Source of the DNA: VAZQ01 sp035263865
GTDB taxonomy: Bacteria; Pseudomonadota; Alphaproteobacteria; Rhizobiales; Xanthobacteraceae
Length of the DNA stretch: 64,000 bases
NCBI GenBank assembly: GCA_035263865.1
Contig: DATFQX010000291.1
Span: 1 to 64,000 of the forward strand
Reading direction: 5' to 3'
Below, one piece after another: positions 42,852-51,718 of this stretch. The position numbers were made by a program, and so were the translations under genes. The notes under the pieces were generated by a model. That model made no database searches. It worked only from the letters and a program-made list of their open reading frames with translations, and was not told the DNA's origin. Numbering within the stretch: the stretch's first letter is position 1; every line of letters begins with the position of its first letter.

Positions 42852-43865
42852 TCACCCGCCCGGCGCGCCTTGCGTGTTGACGAAGAGCGAGTAGACCGAG
42901 TGGCTCGCCGCCATGAACAGACGGTTGCGCTTGACGCCGCCGAAGCAGACATTGGCGGAGCGCTCGGGCAACGCGATGAAACCGATCGCCTTGCCGCTCG
43001 GATCGAAAATTTTCACCCCGTCTTGTTGAGCGTTGCCCATGCCCCAGCCGCACCACAGATTGCCATCGACGTCGCAGCGGAAGCCGTCGGGCGTGCCGCC
43101 CGGCTCGGCAGTGATGAAGGCGCGCGCGTTGGCGAGCTTGTCATCGTTGACGTCGTAGACGCGGATCACCCGCGGGGCCAATCGCGACTCGACAATGTAG
43201 AGCTTCTTCTCGTCGGGCGAGAAGCAAAGCCCGTTGGGCCCGTTGATGTCGCCCGCCACCACCGTCGCGCGGCCCGATTTCGGATCGAGCCGATAGACGT
43301 TTGTCGGCAGCTCGGGCGTGGCCACGTGACCCTCGTAGTTGCCGAGGATGCCGAATGGCGGATCAGTGAACCAGATCGAATCGTCGGATTTGACCACGAC
43401 GTCGTTCGGCGAGTTGAGCGGCTTGCCGTCGAACTTGTCGATCAGCACCGTGATGTTGCCGTCGTACTCGGTGCGCGTCAGGCGCCGCGTGTCGTGCTCG
43501 CAGGTGACGAGGCGGCCCTGCCGGTCGCGGGTATTGCCGTTGGCGTTGTTCGATGGACTGCGATAGACACTGACGCGTCCCGTCCCCTCATCCCAACGCA
43601 TGATGCGATTGTTGGGAATATCGCTCCAGAGCAGGCAGCGCGCATCGCCGAAATAGACCGGGCCCTCGCACCACCGCATGCCAGTCGCGAGTCGCTCGAC
43701 GCCCGCATTCGCCAGACGATATTTTGCAAAGCTCGGATCGAGAATCTGAATCGCCGGATCGGGATAGCGCTCGCTCGGCTCCCAGCCGCCCAGCGCAGTG
43801 CGGGTGAACGTGGTCGCGGCGGTTGCGCCGGCAGCAGCAGTCAAGTTGCGTCGCGTGAATTCCAT
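42852..43865 (-). CDS. SMP-30/gluconolactonase family protein, Tat-like signal
   Basis: The 337-residue six-bladed beta-propeller lactonase is of the gluconolactonase/LRE type. The N terminus RRNLTAAAGATAATTF resembles a twin-arginine signal, so export folded to the periplasm is likely. Metal-binding positions are suggested by WCEGPVYF, NSPNDVVVKSDDSIWFTDP and NGPNGLCFSPDEKKLYIVES. The sugar lactone substrate is not evident. It is transcribed toward ccrM. Confidence 0.87.
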   Translation of the reverse strand: MEFTRRNLTAAAGATAATTFTRTALGGWEPSERYPDPAIQILDPSFAKYRLANAGVERLATGMRWCEGPVYFGDARCLLWSDIPNNRIMRWDEGTGRVSVYRSPSNNANGNTRDRQGRLVTCEHDTRRLTRTEYDGNITVLIDKFDGKPLNSPNDVVVKSDDSIWFTDPPFGILGNYEGHVATPELPTNVYRLDPKSGRATVVAGDINGPNGLCFSPDEKKLYIVESRLAPRVIRVYDVNDDKLANARAFITAEPGGTPDGFRCDVDGNLWCGWGMGNAQQDGVKIFDPSGKAIGFIALPERSANVCFGGVKRNRLFMAASHSVYSLFVNTQGAPGG

Positions 43866-43906
43866 GGCGGGCCCTCCCCGTTCCGATCTGCGCGGATCGT
43901 GTGGCG

Positions 43907-44986
43907 CTATCCTAGCCCATGCGCCAGCACTTTGCGCATGACGTTGGGCAAGGCCTCATCAGCGAGATCGGCGCGCGCGACCCAGCGCGCGCCGGAGGGC
44001 GCCGCCGTGTTGGGTGAAACCTCCGCGACATAGACGACGAGCTCCAGCGGGAAATGCGTGAAAGTGTGCGTGACGACGCCGGCGATGCGCCGCCAGCTCG
44101 GCTGCGCGCGTCCGAGATGCGGCGCGAGCTCCTGACCGCCGTCGAAATCATGCGTCCACTGCGTCGTCGGGACCTCGGTCATGCCGCCGAGCAGTCCCCT
44201 CGGTGGGCGCGAGCGCACGAGCACGAAGCCGTCGCTACGAAGCACGATGAAGGCTGCGCCGCGGCGCAGTCGTCCTTCCTTCTTCGGCGCCTTCGCCGGA
44301 AACGCCTCGGGGTCGCCGCGCCGGCGCGCGGCGCACGCGCTCATTAAGGGACATAGGGCACAGGCCGGCGTCTTCGGTGTGCAGATCGTCGCGCCCAGAT
44401 CCATCAGCGCTTGCGCGAAATCACCCGCGCGCTCGGCTGGCACGAGGCATTCGGCAAGTCGCCGAATGTTCTGCTTCGCGGCGGGCAGCTCGTCTTCAAT
44501 CGCGTAAAGCCGCGCCACCACCCGTTCCACATTGCCGTCGACCGCCGCAACCGGCGCATCGAACGCGATCGCCGCGATCGCGGCGGCCGTATACGGACCC
44601 ACACCTGGCAGGCTGGCGAGCGCCGCCTCGCTGCGTGGAAAACATCCGTCGTGGCGCGCAACGACCGCCTTAGCGCAAGCATGCAAATGCCTCGCGCGCG
44701 CGTAATAGCCGAGGCCGGCCCACAGCTTGAGCACGTCCTCGAGCGGCGCCGCCGCGAGCGCGCGCACATTCGGCCAGCGCGCGGCAAAGCGCGCGAAATA
44801 CGGTGCAACCGCCTTCGTGGTGGTCTGCTGCAGCATGACTTCGGAGAGCCAAACCCGATATGGATCGGGCCGCTCGCCCGGCGCAGCGCGCCAAGGGAGC
44901 GCGCGGCGGTGGCGGTCGTACCAGGCCAAGAGATCGGCGGCGCGCGCATGAACTTGCTGCGACGCGCGCTTCCGCTGCCCCTTCAC
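43907..44986 (-). CDS. mutY: A/G-specific adenine glycosylase
   Basis: The 359-residue MutY removes adenine mispaired with 8-oxoguanine. Order: WLSEVMLQQTTTKAVAPYF, the helix-hairpin-helix LPGVGPYTAAAIAAIAF with catalytic Asp in APVAAVDGNVERV, the 4Fe-4S cysteines C-x6-C-x2-C-x5-C in CTPKTPACALCPLMSAC, and a C-terminal Nudix-like domain. The frame is open upstream only through the repeat at 45033-45157. GTG at 44986 was chosen because it precedes the conserved core; its Shine-Dalgarno is weak. First gene of the mutY / DUF721 / dsbA-like / smc cluster. Confidence 0.92.
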   Translation of the reverse strand: MKGQRKRASQQVHARAADLLAWYDRHRRALPWRAAPGERPDPYRVWLSEVMLQQTTTKAVAPYFARFAARWPNVRALAAAPLEDVLKLWAGLGYYARARHLHACAKAVVARHDGCFPRSEAALASLPGVGPYTAAAIAAIAFDAPVAAVDGNVERVVARLYAIEDELPAAKQNIRRLAECLVPAERAGDFAQALMDLGATICTPKTPACALCPLMSACAARRRGDPEAFPAKAPKKEGRLRRGAAFIVLRSDGFVLVRSRPPRGLLGGMTEVPTTQWTHDFDGGQELAPHLGRAQPSWRRIAGVVTHTFTHFPLELVVYVAEVSPNTAAPSGARWVARADLADEALPNVMRKVLAHGLG

Positions 44987-45032
44987 AACTTTCGGCGAAA
45001 TGGAATTAGCGCGAGGAACGCGCTCGGTTTGC

Positions 45033-45157
45033 TCCCTCCCCCGCTTGCGGGGGAGGGTTGGGGAGGGGGCGGCTGGAAATGCTCTATCCATATTGCGTGC
45101 CCCCTCCCTGTATTGCGTGCCCCCTCCCTGTCCCTCCCCCGCAAGCGGGGGAGGGGA
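45033..45157. repeat. Dispersed GC-rich palindromic repeat (family C) with internal duplication
   Basis: ctcccccgcttgcgggggag begins the element and ctcccccgcaagcgggggag ends it, as inverted arms. Inside, tattgcgtgccccctccctg is duplicated in tandem at 45091-45110 and 45111-45130. It lies in the divergent gap between mutY and the DUF721 gene. Confidence 0.88.
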
Positions 45158-45229
45158 TGATGTCGCGCGGTCGTCGTCTGGGAGCATTTTACGTCGGGCG
45201 GAATCGCGCTAGCGTCTTGACCGACGGAT

Positions 45230-45724
45230 GTGGCAGAGCCTTGCAGCGTGAACAAGCCCGGCAAATCTTTCCCCCGACCGCTGGCGGAGGTTCTCCACCG
45301 AACGCTCAACGCGGCGTTCGCCAAGCAGGGTTTTGCCTCGACCGAGCTTGTTACCCGCTGGCCCGACATCGTGGGCGCGGAGATCGCAGAACATTCCGAG
45401 CCGGAAAAGATTCAATGGCCGCGGCCCTCCGGGACCGAGACCGCAGAGCCGGGCGTCCTCGTGCTGCGGGTGGAAGGCCCAACCGCGATCGAGATTCAGC
45501 ATCTCTCGGACATCGTGCTTGAGCGGGTGAACCGCTTCTTCGGCTGGCGTGCCGTCGGCGCGTTGCGGCTGCGGCAAGCGCCGCTCAGGCGTCGCAAGCA
45601 AACGCCGCAAACTCCAGTCGATCACGAGGCGGCGGCACGCGTCGCAGCGCATCTCGGCGCGATCACTGACGAAAACCTGCGCGCTGCGCTCGGCCGGCTG
45701 GGAGCGGCCGTCAAAGAGTCTTGA
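45230..45724 (+). CDS. DUF721 (DciA-like) protein
   Basis: The 164-residue protein with a DUF721 domain has LAEVLHRTLNAAFAKQGFASTELVTRWPDIVGAEIA and VLVLRVEGPTAIEIQHLSDIVLERVNRFFGW, the typical two blocks. In other bacteria DciA helps load the replicative helicase; that role is possible here. Start choices are GTG at 45230 or GTG at 45248; both leave the domain intact. It precedes the DsbA-like gene by 96 bases. Confidence 0.82.
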   Translation: MAEPCSVNKPGKSFPRPLAEVLHRTLNAAFAKQGFASTELVTRWPDIVGAEIAEHSEPEKIQWPRPSGTETAEPGVLVLRVEGPTAIEIQHLSDIVLERVNRFFGWRAVGALRLRQAPLRRRKQTPQTPVDHEAAARVAAHLGAITDENLRAALGRLGAAVKES

Positions 45725-45820
45725 GACGACGGCCTTGGCACGGCGGCCCGCGCTTGCCACATTCCGGCTTAGAGAACGAATTCGGCTCGGGCGAAAGCCT
45801 GCCAAGGAGACGGATGCCAC

Positions 45821-46516
45821 ATGACCACTCAGCCCGACGCCAGCCTTGCGGTCACCCGCCGCTATGTGCTCATCGGCACGACTGCGCTCATCGCGGTCCT
45901 TGCGGGCGGCGGCTATGAGTTCTGGAACTCTCCCGATACGGCCGCGGCGCAGTCCGGTCCCAGTGGAGAGGTCCCCATGGCCGACTTGCTCGTACCGGGT
46001 CCGCTCGGCGATGAGATCCAGGGCCAGGCGGATGCCCCCGTCACCATCGTCGAATATGCCTCGATGACCTGCCCCCACTGCAGCCATTTCCACGAGAGCA
46101 CCTTTCCCGAGATGAAGAAGAAATACATCGACACCGGAAAGGTGCGCTTCGTCTTCAGGGAATTTCCGCTCGATCCGCTCGCTCTTGCCGCCTCGATGCT
46201 CGCGCGCTGCGCCGGCAAGGACAAATATTTTCCGCTGATCGACGCGTTCTTCGCACAGCAGAAGGATTGGGTGGTGCAGAAACCGCTGCAGCCGATGTTC
46301 GCGATCGCCAAGCAGGCGGGCTTCACGCAGCAGACTTTCGATCAATGCCTTGCGAATCACCAGCTGGAGCAGGGCCTTGTGGGAGAGCGCACGCGCGCCA
46401 CGCAGAAGTTCAACGTCAATTCCACACCGACCTTTTTCATCAATGGCAAAGTCTTTCGCGGCGCCCTCACCCCCGAGGAGCTGGACAAGCAGATCGCCCC
46501 TTATCTCAAGGGCTGA
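45821..46516 (+). CDS. DsbA-family thiol oxidoreductase, membrane-anchored or exported
   Basis: The 231-residue thioredoxin-fold protein has active site C84-P-H-C87 (SMTCPHCSHFH) and cis-Pro in NSTPTFFING. Its N terminus has RRYVLIGTTALIAVLAGGGY, a Tat/Sec-like signal or anchor. It should oxidise or isomerise disulfides in the periplasm. The extra cysteines at LARCAG and QCLANH are typical of the alphaproteobacterial DsbA-like subgroup. A Shine-Dalgarno AAGGAGA is 10 bases upstream of the ATG. smc follows after 232 bases with no other gene. Confidence 0.9.
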   Translation: MTTQPDASLAVTRRYVLIGTTALIAVLAGGGYEFWNSPDTAAAQSGPSGEVPMADLLVPGPLGDEIQGQADAPVTIVEYASMTCPHCSHFHESTFPEMKKKYIDTGKVRFVFREFPLDPLALAASMLARCAGKDKYFPLIDAFFAQQKDWVVQKPLQPMFAIAKQAGFTQQTFDQCLANHQLEQGLVGERTRATQKFNVNSTPTFFINGKVFRGALTPEELDKQIAPYLKG

Positions 46517-46748
46517 TAACGCTTTTTTAACCACTTTACCGGCTGTTGGAGCAGCCGGTCATCCGCGCTCTCCCGGCGATGCGCCGCTGCGGCAGTGCGG
46601 GCGGGATAACGCGTTCTTTCTGTTGCGGAATCGCGCTCGGCGATTCATTGTGCCGGTCGATGCGGCAGTCCTCCATTCACCGCTCGACCCACCCCATGGG
46701 CCTGAGGCCTGACCCATTCGGCCGTTGGGCGGTTAGGACGGCTTCGGT

Positions 46749-49700
46749 ATGAAACTCACGCGGCTCCGCCTGCTCGGCTTTAAATCTTTCGTCGAGCCGA
46801 CCGACTTCCTCATCGAGCCGGGGCTCACCGGCGTCGTCGGGCCGAACGGCTGCGGCAAGTCGAACCTGGTCGAAGCGCTGCGCTGGGTGATGGGCGAGAC
46901 CTCGCACAAATCGCTGCGCGCCGCCGATATGGACGACGTGATCTTTTCCGGCACCACCAACCGGCCGGGCCGCAACAACGCCGAGGTCGCGATCCAGATC
47001 GACAATGCCGCGCGCAAGGCGCCCGCCCAATTCAACGAGCACGAGACTCTCGACGTGTCGCGACGCATCGAGCGCGACGCGGGATCCACCTACCGCATCA
47101 ATGGTCGCGAGGTGCGCGCCCGCGACGTGCACATCCTCTTCGCCGATGCGTCGACCGGTTCGCGCTCCCCCTCGATGGTGCATCAGGGGCGCATCGGCGA
47201 GATCATTCAGGCCAAGCCCGAGCAGCGCCGGCGCGTCCTCGAAGAGGCGGCCGGGATATCGGGGCTGCATGCGCGGCGGCACGAGGCGGAGCTGCGGCTG
47301 CGAGCGGCAGAGCAGAATCTCGCGCGGCTCGAGGACGTCATCAATCAGCTTGCCGGGCAGATGGACTCGCTCAAGAAGCAAGCGCGGCAAGCCATCCGTT
47401 ACCGCACGGTCGCCGAGCAGGTGCGCAAGGCCGAGGCGATGCTGTTGCATTTGCGCTGGGGCGCCGCCAACGCGGAACTTGTCGAGGCGGAGAACGCCAA
47501 GAACGCGGCGGTGCGGGTCGTGGCCGAGCGCACGGGCGAACAGGCCGAGGCTTCCAAACGCCAAGCGCTCGCCGCCGCCGCGCTGCCCGGCTTGCGCGAG
47601 GCCGAGGCCCGCGCCGCCGCCGCCTTGCAGCGGATAACCATGGCGCGCGAGGCGCTCGATCGCGAGGAGGCGCGCGCCAGCGAGCGCATGGCCGAGCTTG
47701 ACCGCAGGCTCGTTCAACTCGCCGACGACATCGAGCGTGAGCGGCGGCTCGCCGCTGATGCGCAATCAGCGCTGGCGCGGCTTGCCGCCGAGGAGGAGAC
47801 GCTCGACCGCGAGGCCAAAGTCAACGATGAGCGGCGCGCGGGCGCCGACAAGCGGGTCGCGGACGCGGACGCCGTGCTGGCGCGCTCGGAAAAAGCTGCC
47901 GACGAGCTCACCGCGACCCTTGCCGATCTGACCGCGCGGCGCAATGCGCTGGACGGCGCCATGCGCGAGCACAGTGATCGGGCAGCGCGCCTGGCGCACG
48001 AAATCGCCGCGGTCGAAGCGGAGCTCAAACAGATCGCCGCCGAAGGGCGCGCGGATCTGGAACCGTTTGCCAAAGCCGCGGAAGCGACGCAGGCGGCCGC
48101 CGACGCGGAAGTTGCAGCCGTGCGCGCCGAAGCCGCGCACTCCACGGCGCGCCAGGCGCTCGACGCTGCGCGGGGGCCCCTCGCCGAGGCTGAGCGGCGC
48201 GCGCAGCGGCTCGAGACCGAAGCGAGGACGCTCGCCAAGCTGTTGCACGTCGATACCAAAAAGCTTTGGCCGCCGGCGCTCGATCAAGTCATCGTCGATA
48301 AAGGCTACGAGGACGCGCTCGGCGCAGCGCTCGGGGATGATCTCGAGGCGCCGATCGATGCGTCGGCGCCCATGCGCTGGGCGGGTGCCGCCATCGATGC
48401 GAGTGATCCGGCGCTGCCGGATGGGGTCAAAGCGCTTGGTACCCACGTCAAGGCGCCGCAACAACTGACGCGGCGTCTTGCGCAGATCGGCGTCATCAAG
48501 CGCGAGCAGGCTGCGCACCTCGTCCGGTTGCTCAAGCCGGGACAGCGGCTCGTCTCGCGCGAGGGCGACCTCTGGCGCTGGGATGGCTTCTCGGTCGCCG
48601 CCGACGCGCCTGCCGGGGCGGCGCGGCGCCTCGCCGGCAAGAACCGTCTCGCCGATATCGAGGCCGAGCTCGAGACGGTCCGCCGCGAGGTCGAGAGCAA
48701 ACAGGCGGCGGTCACGGCCGCCGAGAGCGAGACCGCCTCGGCTGCGGCAGCCGACTCCGAGGCACGCGCGCGCTGGCGCGCGTTGCAGCAAGAAGCGCAG
48801 GCCGCGCGGGACCGGCACGCCGAAGCCGAACGCGAGGCGGGCCGCAAGGCCGCGCGCCTCTCCGCGCTCACCGAGGCCAAGACGCGACTGAGCGCAAGTC
48901 GCGAGGAGGCAATCGCGGGGAGTAACGAGGCGCAGCGCGCGCTTAAGGCGCTGTCGCCGGCGGCGACCATCGAGACGCAACTTGCCGCCGCGCGCGGCGA
49001 GATCGAGGAGAAGCGGGCGCGCCTTGCCGAACTGCGCGCGGACGCGCAGGCGCTCGGGCGCGAAGCAGAAATTTCCGCGCGGCGGCTCGCGGCCATCGGC
49101 GCGGACCGCGAAGCGTGGAGCTCGCGCAAGGACGGCGCGACCCTGCAAATCGAGACGCTGCAAGCGCGCGTCGAAGAGGCCAAGGCCGAGCGCGCGAGCC
49201 TTACCGATGCCCCGCGCCTGTTCGAGGAAAAGCGCCGCGCGCTGATCGGCGAGATCGAAAGCGCCCAAGAGTCGCGCCGCACCGCGGCCGATCAACTCGC
49301 GCAAGGCGAGAACGTGCTCGCCGAGGCCGACCGCGCGCAACGCGCGGCGCTCGAAACGGTCGGCGCCGCGCGTGAGGAGGCGGCGCGGGCCGAAGAACGT
49401 TTCGAAGGCGGCAAGCGGCGGCTCGGCGACGTCGCCCGCGAGATTCACGACATGCTGGAGATCGAGCCCGCCGAGGTCGCAAGTCTTGCCGGGATTGTTG
49501 CCGACAAGCCGCTGCCGGACGTCGCGGAGGTGGAAGCCAAGATCGAGCGGCTGCGCCGCGAGCGCGAGCGGCTCGGCGCCGTCAACCTGCGCGCGGAGGA
49601 AGAGCTGCGCGAGGTCGAGACGCAGCACGGCTCGCTCGCGAGCGAGCGCGACGACCTGGTCGAGGCCATCAAGCGGCTGCGGCAGGGCATCCAAAACCTC

Positions 49701-50198
49701 AACCGCGAAGCGCGCGAGCGGCTGCTTGCCTCGTTCGAGCTGGTCAGCAAGCACTTCCAGCACCTGTTCACCGAGCTGTTCGGCGGCGGCACGGCGGAGC
49801 TGCAGCTCGTCGAGCACGAGGATCCCTTGGAAGCGGGCCTCGAGATCGTCGCCAAGCCGCCGGGCAAGAAGCCCGCGACCCTGTCACTGCTCTCGGGCGG
49901 CGAGCAGGCGCTCACGGCGCTCGCGCTCATCTTCGCGGTGTTCTTGACCAATCCGGCGCCGATCTGCGTACTGGACGAAGTCGACGCCCCGCTCGACGAT
50001 CACAATATCGAGCGCTTCTGCGACCTGCTCGACGAGATGACCCGCTCGACCGACACGCGCTTCGTGATCATCACGCACAATCCCATCACCATGGCGCGCA
50101 TGAACCGCCTCTACGGCGTCACCATGGCCGAACGCGGCGTGTCACAACTCGTCTCCGTCGATCTGGAAGGCGCGGTCAAGCTGCGCGAGGCGGTGTGA
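46749..50198 (+). CDS. smc: Chromosome segregation protein SMC
   Basis: The 1149-residue ATPase forms the condensin core with ScpA/ScpB. Walker A GPNGCGKSN is at 31-39. Two long coiled coils of Ala/Arg/Glu-rich heptads surround a hinge (about 485-600, near VDTKKLWPPALDQVIVDKGYEDALG). The C-terminal signature is LLSGGEQALTALAL, and Walker B is ICVLDEVDAPLDD. The protein is full length. High Ala/Arg content makes other frames open over long distances; those are shadows. No scpA or scpB in the window. Confidence 0.96.
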   Translation: MKLTRLRLLGFKSFVEPTDFLIEPGLTGVVGPNGCGKSNLVEALRWVMGETSHKSLRAADMDDVIFSGTTNRPGRNNAEVAIQIDNAARKAPAQFNEHETLDVSRRIERDAGSTYRINGREVRARDVHILFADASTGSRSPSMVHQGRIGEIIQAKPEQRRRVLEEAAGISGLHARRHEAELRLRAAEQNLARLEDVINQLAGQMDSLKKQARQAIRYRTVAEQVRKAEAMLLHLRWGAANAELVEAENAKNAAVRVVAERTGEQAEASKRQALAAAALPGLREAEARAAAALQRITMAREALDREEARASERMAELDRRLVQLADDIERERRLAADAQSALARLAAEEETLDREAKVNDERRAGADKRVADADAVLARSEKAADELTATLADLTARRNALDGAMREHSDRAARLAHEIAAVEAELKQIAAEGRADLEPFAKAAEATQAAADAEVAAVRAEAAHSTARQALDAARGPLAEAERRAQRLETEARTLAKLLHVDTKKLWPPALDQVIVDKGYEDALGAALGDDLEAPIDASAPMRWAGAAIDASDPALPDGVKALGTHVKAPQQLTRRLAQIGVIKREQAAHLVRLLKPGQRLVSREGDLWRWDGFSVAADAPAGAARRLAGKNRLADIEAELETVRREVESKQAAVTAAESETASAAAADSEARARWRALQQEAQAARDRHAEAEREAGRKAARLSALTEAKTRLSASREEAIAGSNEAQRALKALSPAATIETQLAAARGEIEEKRARLAELRADAQALGREAEISARRLAAIGADREAWSSRKDGATLQIETLQARVEEAKAERASLTDAPRLFEEKRRALIGEIESAQESRRTAADQLAQGENVLAEADRAQRAALETVGAAREEAARAEERFEGGKRRLGDVAREIHDMLEIEPAEVASLAGIVADKPLPDVAEVEAKIERLRRERERLGAVNLRAEEELREVETQHGSLASERDDLVEAIKRLRQGIQNLNREARERLLASFELVSKHFQHLFTELFGGGTAELQLVEHEDPLEAGLEIVAKPPGKKPATLSLLSGGEQALTALALIFAVFLTNPAPICVLDEVDAPLDDHNIERFCDLLDEMTRSTDTRFVIITHNPITMARMNRLYGVTMAERGVSQLVSVDLEGAVKLREAV

Positions 50199-50355
50199 TC
50201 GCAGCGATAGGCGGCGCTAGGGCGCGTAGCGCATCGAAGATGCCCGCCTTTATGGCGACGGAACTCACGGTCCTCCCCCGACGACACTGGTCGGTGACGC
50301 GCCTTCGGCGCTAATCTACAGTACGACGTTCGGCATAGGCAAAGCAGCAAACAGG

Positions 50356-50556
50356 ATGAAATCTACGCAAGTACAGAGGTGCCTCGAGAAGGCCGCCTAC
50401 TGCGAACGCATGGCCGTGGTCGTCTCCGACGCGGATGCAAGGTTGCAGTTCGCGGAAGTTGCCAAGCAGTGGCAGTACCTGGCCAAGCAGATCGAGGAAT
50501 TGGAAAAGGAGCAGGCGACGTTGCCGCAAAGAAAGCGCTCGCCGGGCGCGAGATGA
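50356..50556 (+). CDS. Small helical protein, member of a local paralogous family
   Basis: The 66-residue soluble, two-helix protein fits the pattern A-x2-C-x3-A-x4-D-x3-R-x2-F-x2-x-A-x2-W (KAAYCERMAVVVSDADARLQFAEVAKQW split over two helices). Similar proteins are encoded at 50589, 52706, 52751 and 53780. Function is unknown. I see no sigma-EcfG motif before this gene, unlike most of its relatives here. Confidence 0.65.
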   Translation: MKSTQVQRCLEKAAYCERMAVVVSDADARLQFAEVAKQWQYLAKQIEELEKEQATLPQRKRSPGAR

Positions 50557-50588
50557 TGCTCAGCGGAGCCCGGGTCGCCTGACGAAGG

Positions 50589-50852
50589 TCAGCGGCGCGG
50601 AGCGGGACTGCGACGGCGCTCGAGCGTGCGGCTCACCGGATAAGGAACGTAACGCCCGGCGCGAGGGGGAGACAGTGGCGCCGGCGTGCCGTGCTCGTCG
50701 ACAATGTCGAGGAACGCGTACCGATTTGCCACAGTGATCCAGGAATCGCGCATCCTGACGTAGAACTCGCGCTCGTCCTTTTGGTCGGCTTCCTGCGCGA
50801 GCCTCGCGCATTGGGCCGCCATCCGCCATGCATGGTCGGACTTGGATTTCAT
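50589..50852 (-). CDS. Small helical protein, member of a local paralogous family
   Basis: The 87-residue protein has the family core AWRMAAQCARLAQEADQ then EREFYVRMRDSWITVAN near residues 9-43, followed by a basic, Pro-rich tail. The ATG at 50852 has AAGGAAG upstream. It is convergent with the preceding paralogue at 50356, leaving 32 bases between the two stops. Confidence 0.65.
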   Translation of the reverse strand: MKSKSDHAWRMAAQCARLAQEADQKDEREFYVRMRDSWITVANRYAFLDIVDEHGTPAPLSPPRAGRYVPYPVSRTLERRRSPAPRR

Positions 50853-50968
50853 CGACTTCCTTCTTACTCGCAAACCCCGTCAGTGGATGATATGCTCGTC
50901 GTGATCGGCGTCTGTCCGATCAGCGACTCAGCGGGAACTATTTTTGAGCTTGCATGCTGTCCCACTAT

Positions 50969-50993
50969 GGAACGAAATGACACGCGCCGGCTT
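50969..50993 (+). promoter_or_regulatory. Weak sigma-EcfG-like sequence before the DUF6894 gene
   Basis: GGAAC at 50969-50973 is followed by 18 bases and TT at 50992-50993. This satisfies the loose form GGAAC-N18/19-TT but not the CGTT form. It ends 24 bases before the ATG at 51018. Confidence 0.3.
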
Positions 50994-51017
50994 GCCGGAT
51001 GAAGCGGAGGCGACAGC

Positions 51018-51500
51018 ATGCCGCGTTACTTTTTTCATCTCAGCTTTGGGCAACGTCTGGTGCCGGACGAGGAAGGCTTCGAGCTGCCAAACCGGTCAGC
51101 CGCCTGCACGGAGGCGTTGGCGGTCGTGCGCGAACTCACCAATCCCGAACTCAGCGGCGGATCGCGCCGTTGGGCGAGCTGGTTCCTCGAAGTGGCGGAC
51201 GACAACGGCCGCTTCTTCCGCACACCCATCGGCCACCCGGCGCTCGAGGTCTTGACGCCGGAGGCACCTCGTGCCATGGCCGGCAAGGTTGTTTGGCCGA
51301 GCCGCCCGGTCACCCAGGATCCGAAAGGCCGCACCGCTGAGATCGTCCGGCAGATGCTGGCGTGCCGCCAACAGACCGTGCAATTGCTGCAAGACAATCA
51401 AGCGATTCGCCGAGAGCTTTCAAAGCTCTTCCTTGCCAGCCGACGCATCCGGATTCGCGCCAACCGTCTCGTTGCACTTGCTCAAGCAACCGGCAAGTAA
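51018..51500 (+). CDS. DUF6894 family protein
   Basis: The 160-residue protein begins MPRYFFHLSFGQRLVPDEEG, the usual opening of DUF6894 proteins of Rhizobiales, which are small soluble proteins of unknown function. The family is normally about 75-100 residues; this one continues with a charged helical tail (RIRIRANRLVALAQATG). GGAGG seven bases before the ATG is a good Shine-Dalgarno. The following 218 bases hold the operator-like sites of the next gene. Confidence 0.75.
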   Translation: MPRYFFHLSFGQRLVPDEEGFELPNRSAACTEALAVVRELTNPELSGGSRRWASWFLEVADDNGRFFRTPIGHPALEVLTPEAPRAMAGKVVWPSRPVTQDPKGRTAEIVRQMLACRQQTVQLLQDNQAIRRELSKLFLASRRIRIRANRLVALAQATGK

Positions 51501-51644
51501 GGTTCGGGTGCGCCCCAGCCGGTTGGGTCAGCGAGCTTGACCTAGACGATTCATCGGATTCCTGCCCCATTTCACCGCAGCGATTCCGGCGGCCCCCCAA
51601 CCTCGAATCGTTACTTACCGCGAGTGGCCCTGCGCTGCGGAGCG

Positions 51645-51680
51645 TGGTAACATTGCCACGAACGGGTGGAACCTTTACCA
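51645..51680 (+). promoter_or_regulatory. Two TGG-N8-CCA palindromic sites before the Crp/Fnr gene
   Basis: TGG-TAACATTG-CCA at 51645-51658 sits inside the 18-bp near-palindrome CGTGGTAACATTGCCACG. A second TGG-AACCTTTA-CCA lies at 51667-51680. The sites are 22 bp apart, two helical turns, and end about 40 bases before the regulator start. Spacing and symmetry fit binding of a dimeric regulator, perhaps the product of this gene. Confidence 0.5.
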
Positions 51681-51718
51681 ACGACCATTCTCTGAAGGCG
51701 ATTGGTCTGGCCTGACTG

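Noticed and set aside
47766..49817. 683-codon minus-strand open frame opposite smc
   Set aside because: smc is complete with Walker A, signature and Walker B; the opposite frame has only Arg/Leu/Ala-rich low complexity.
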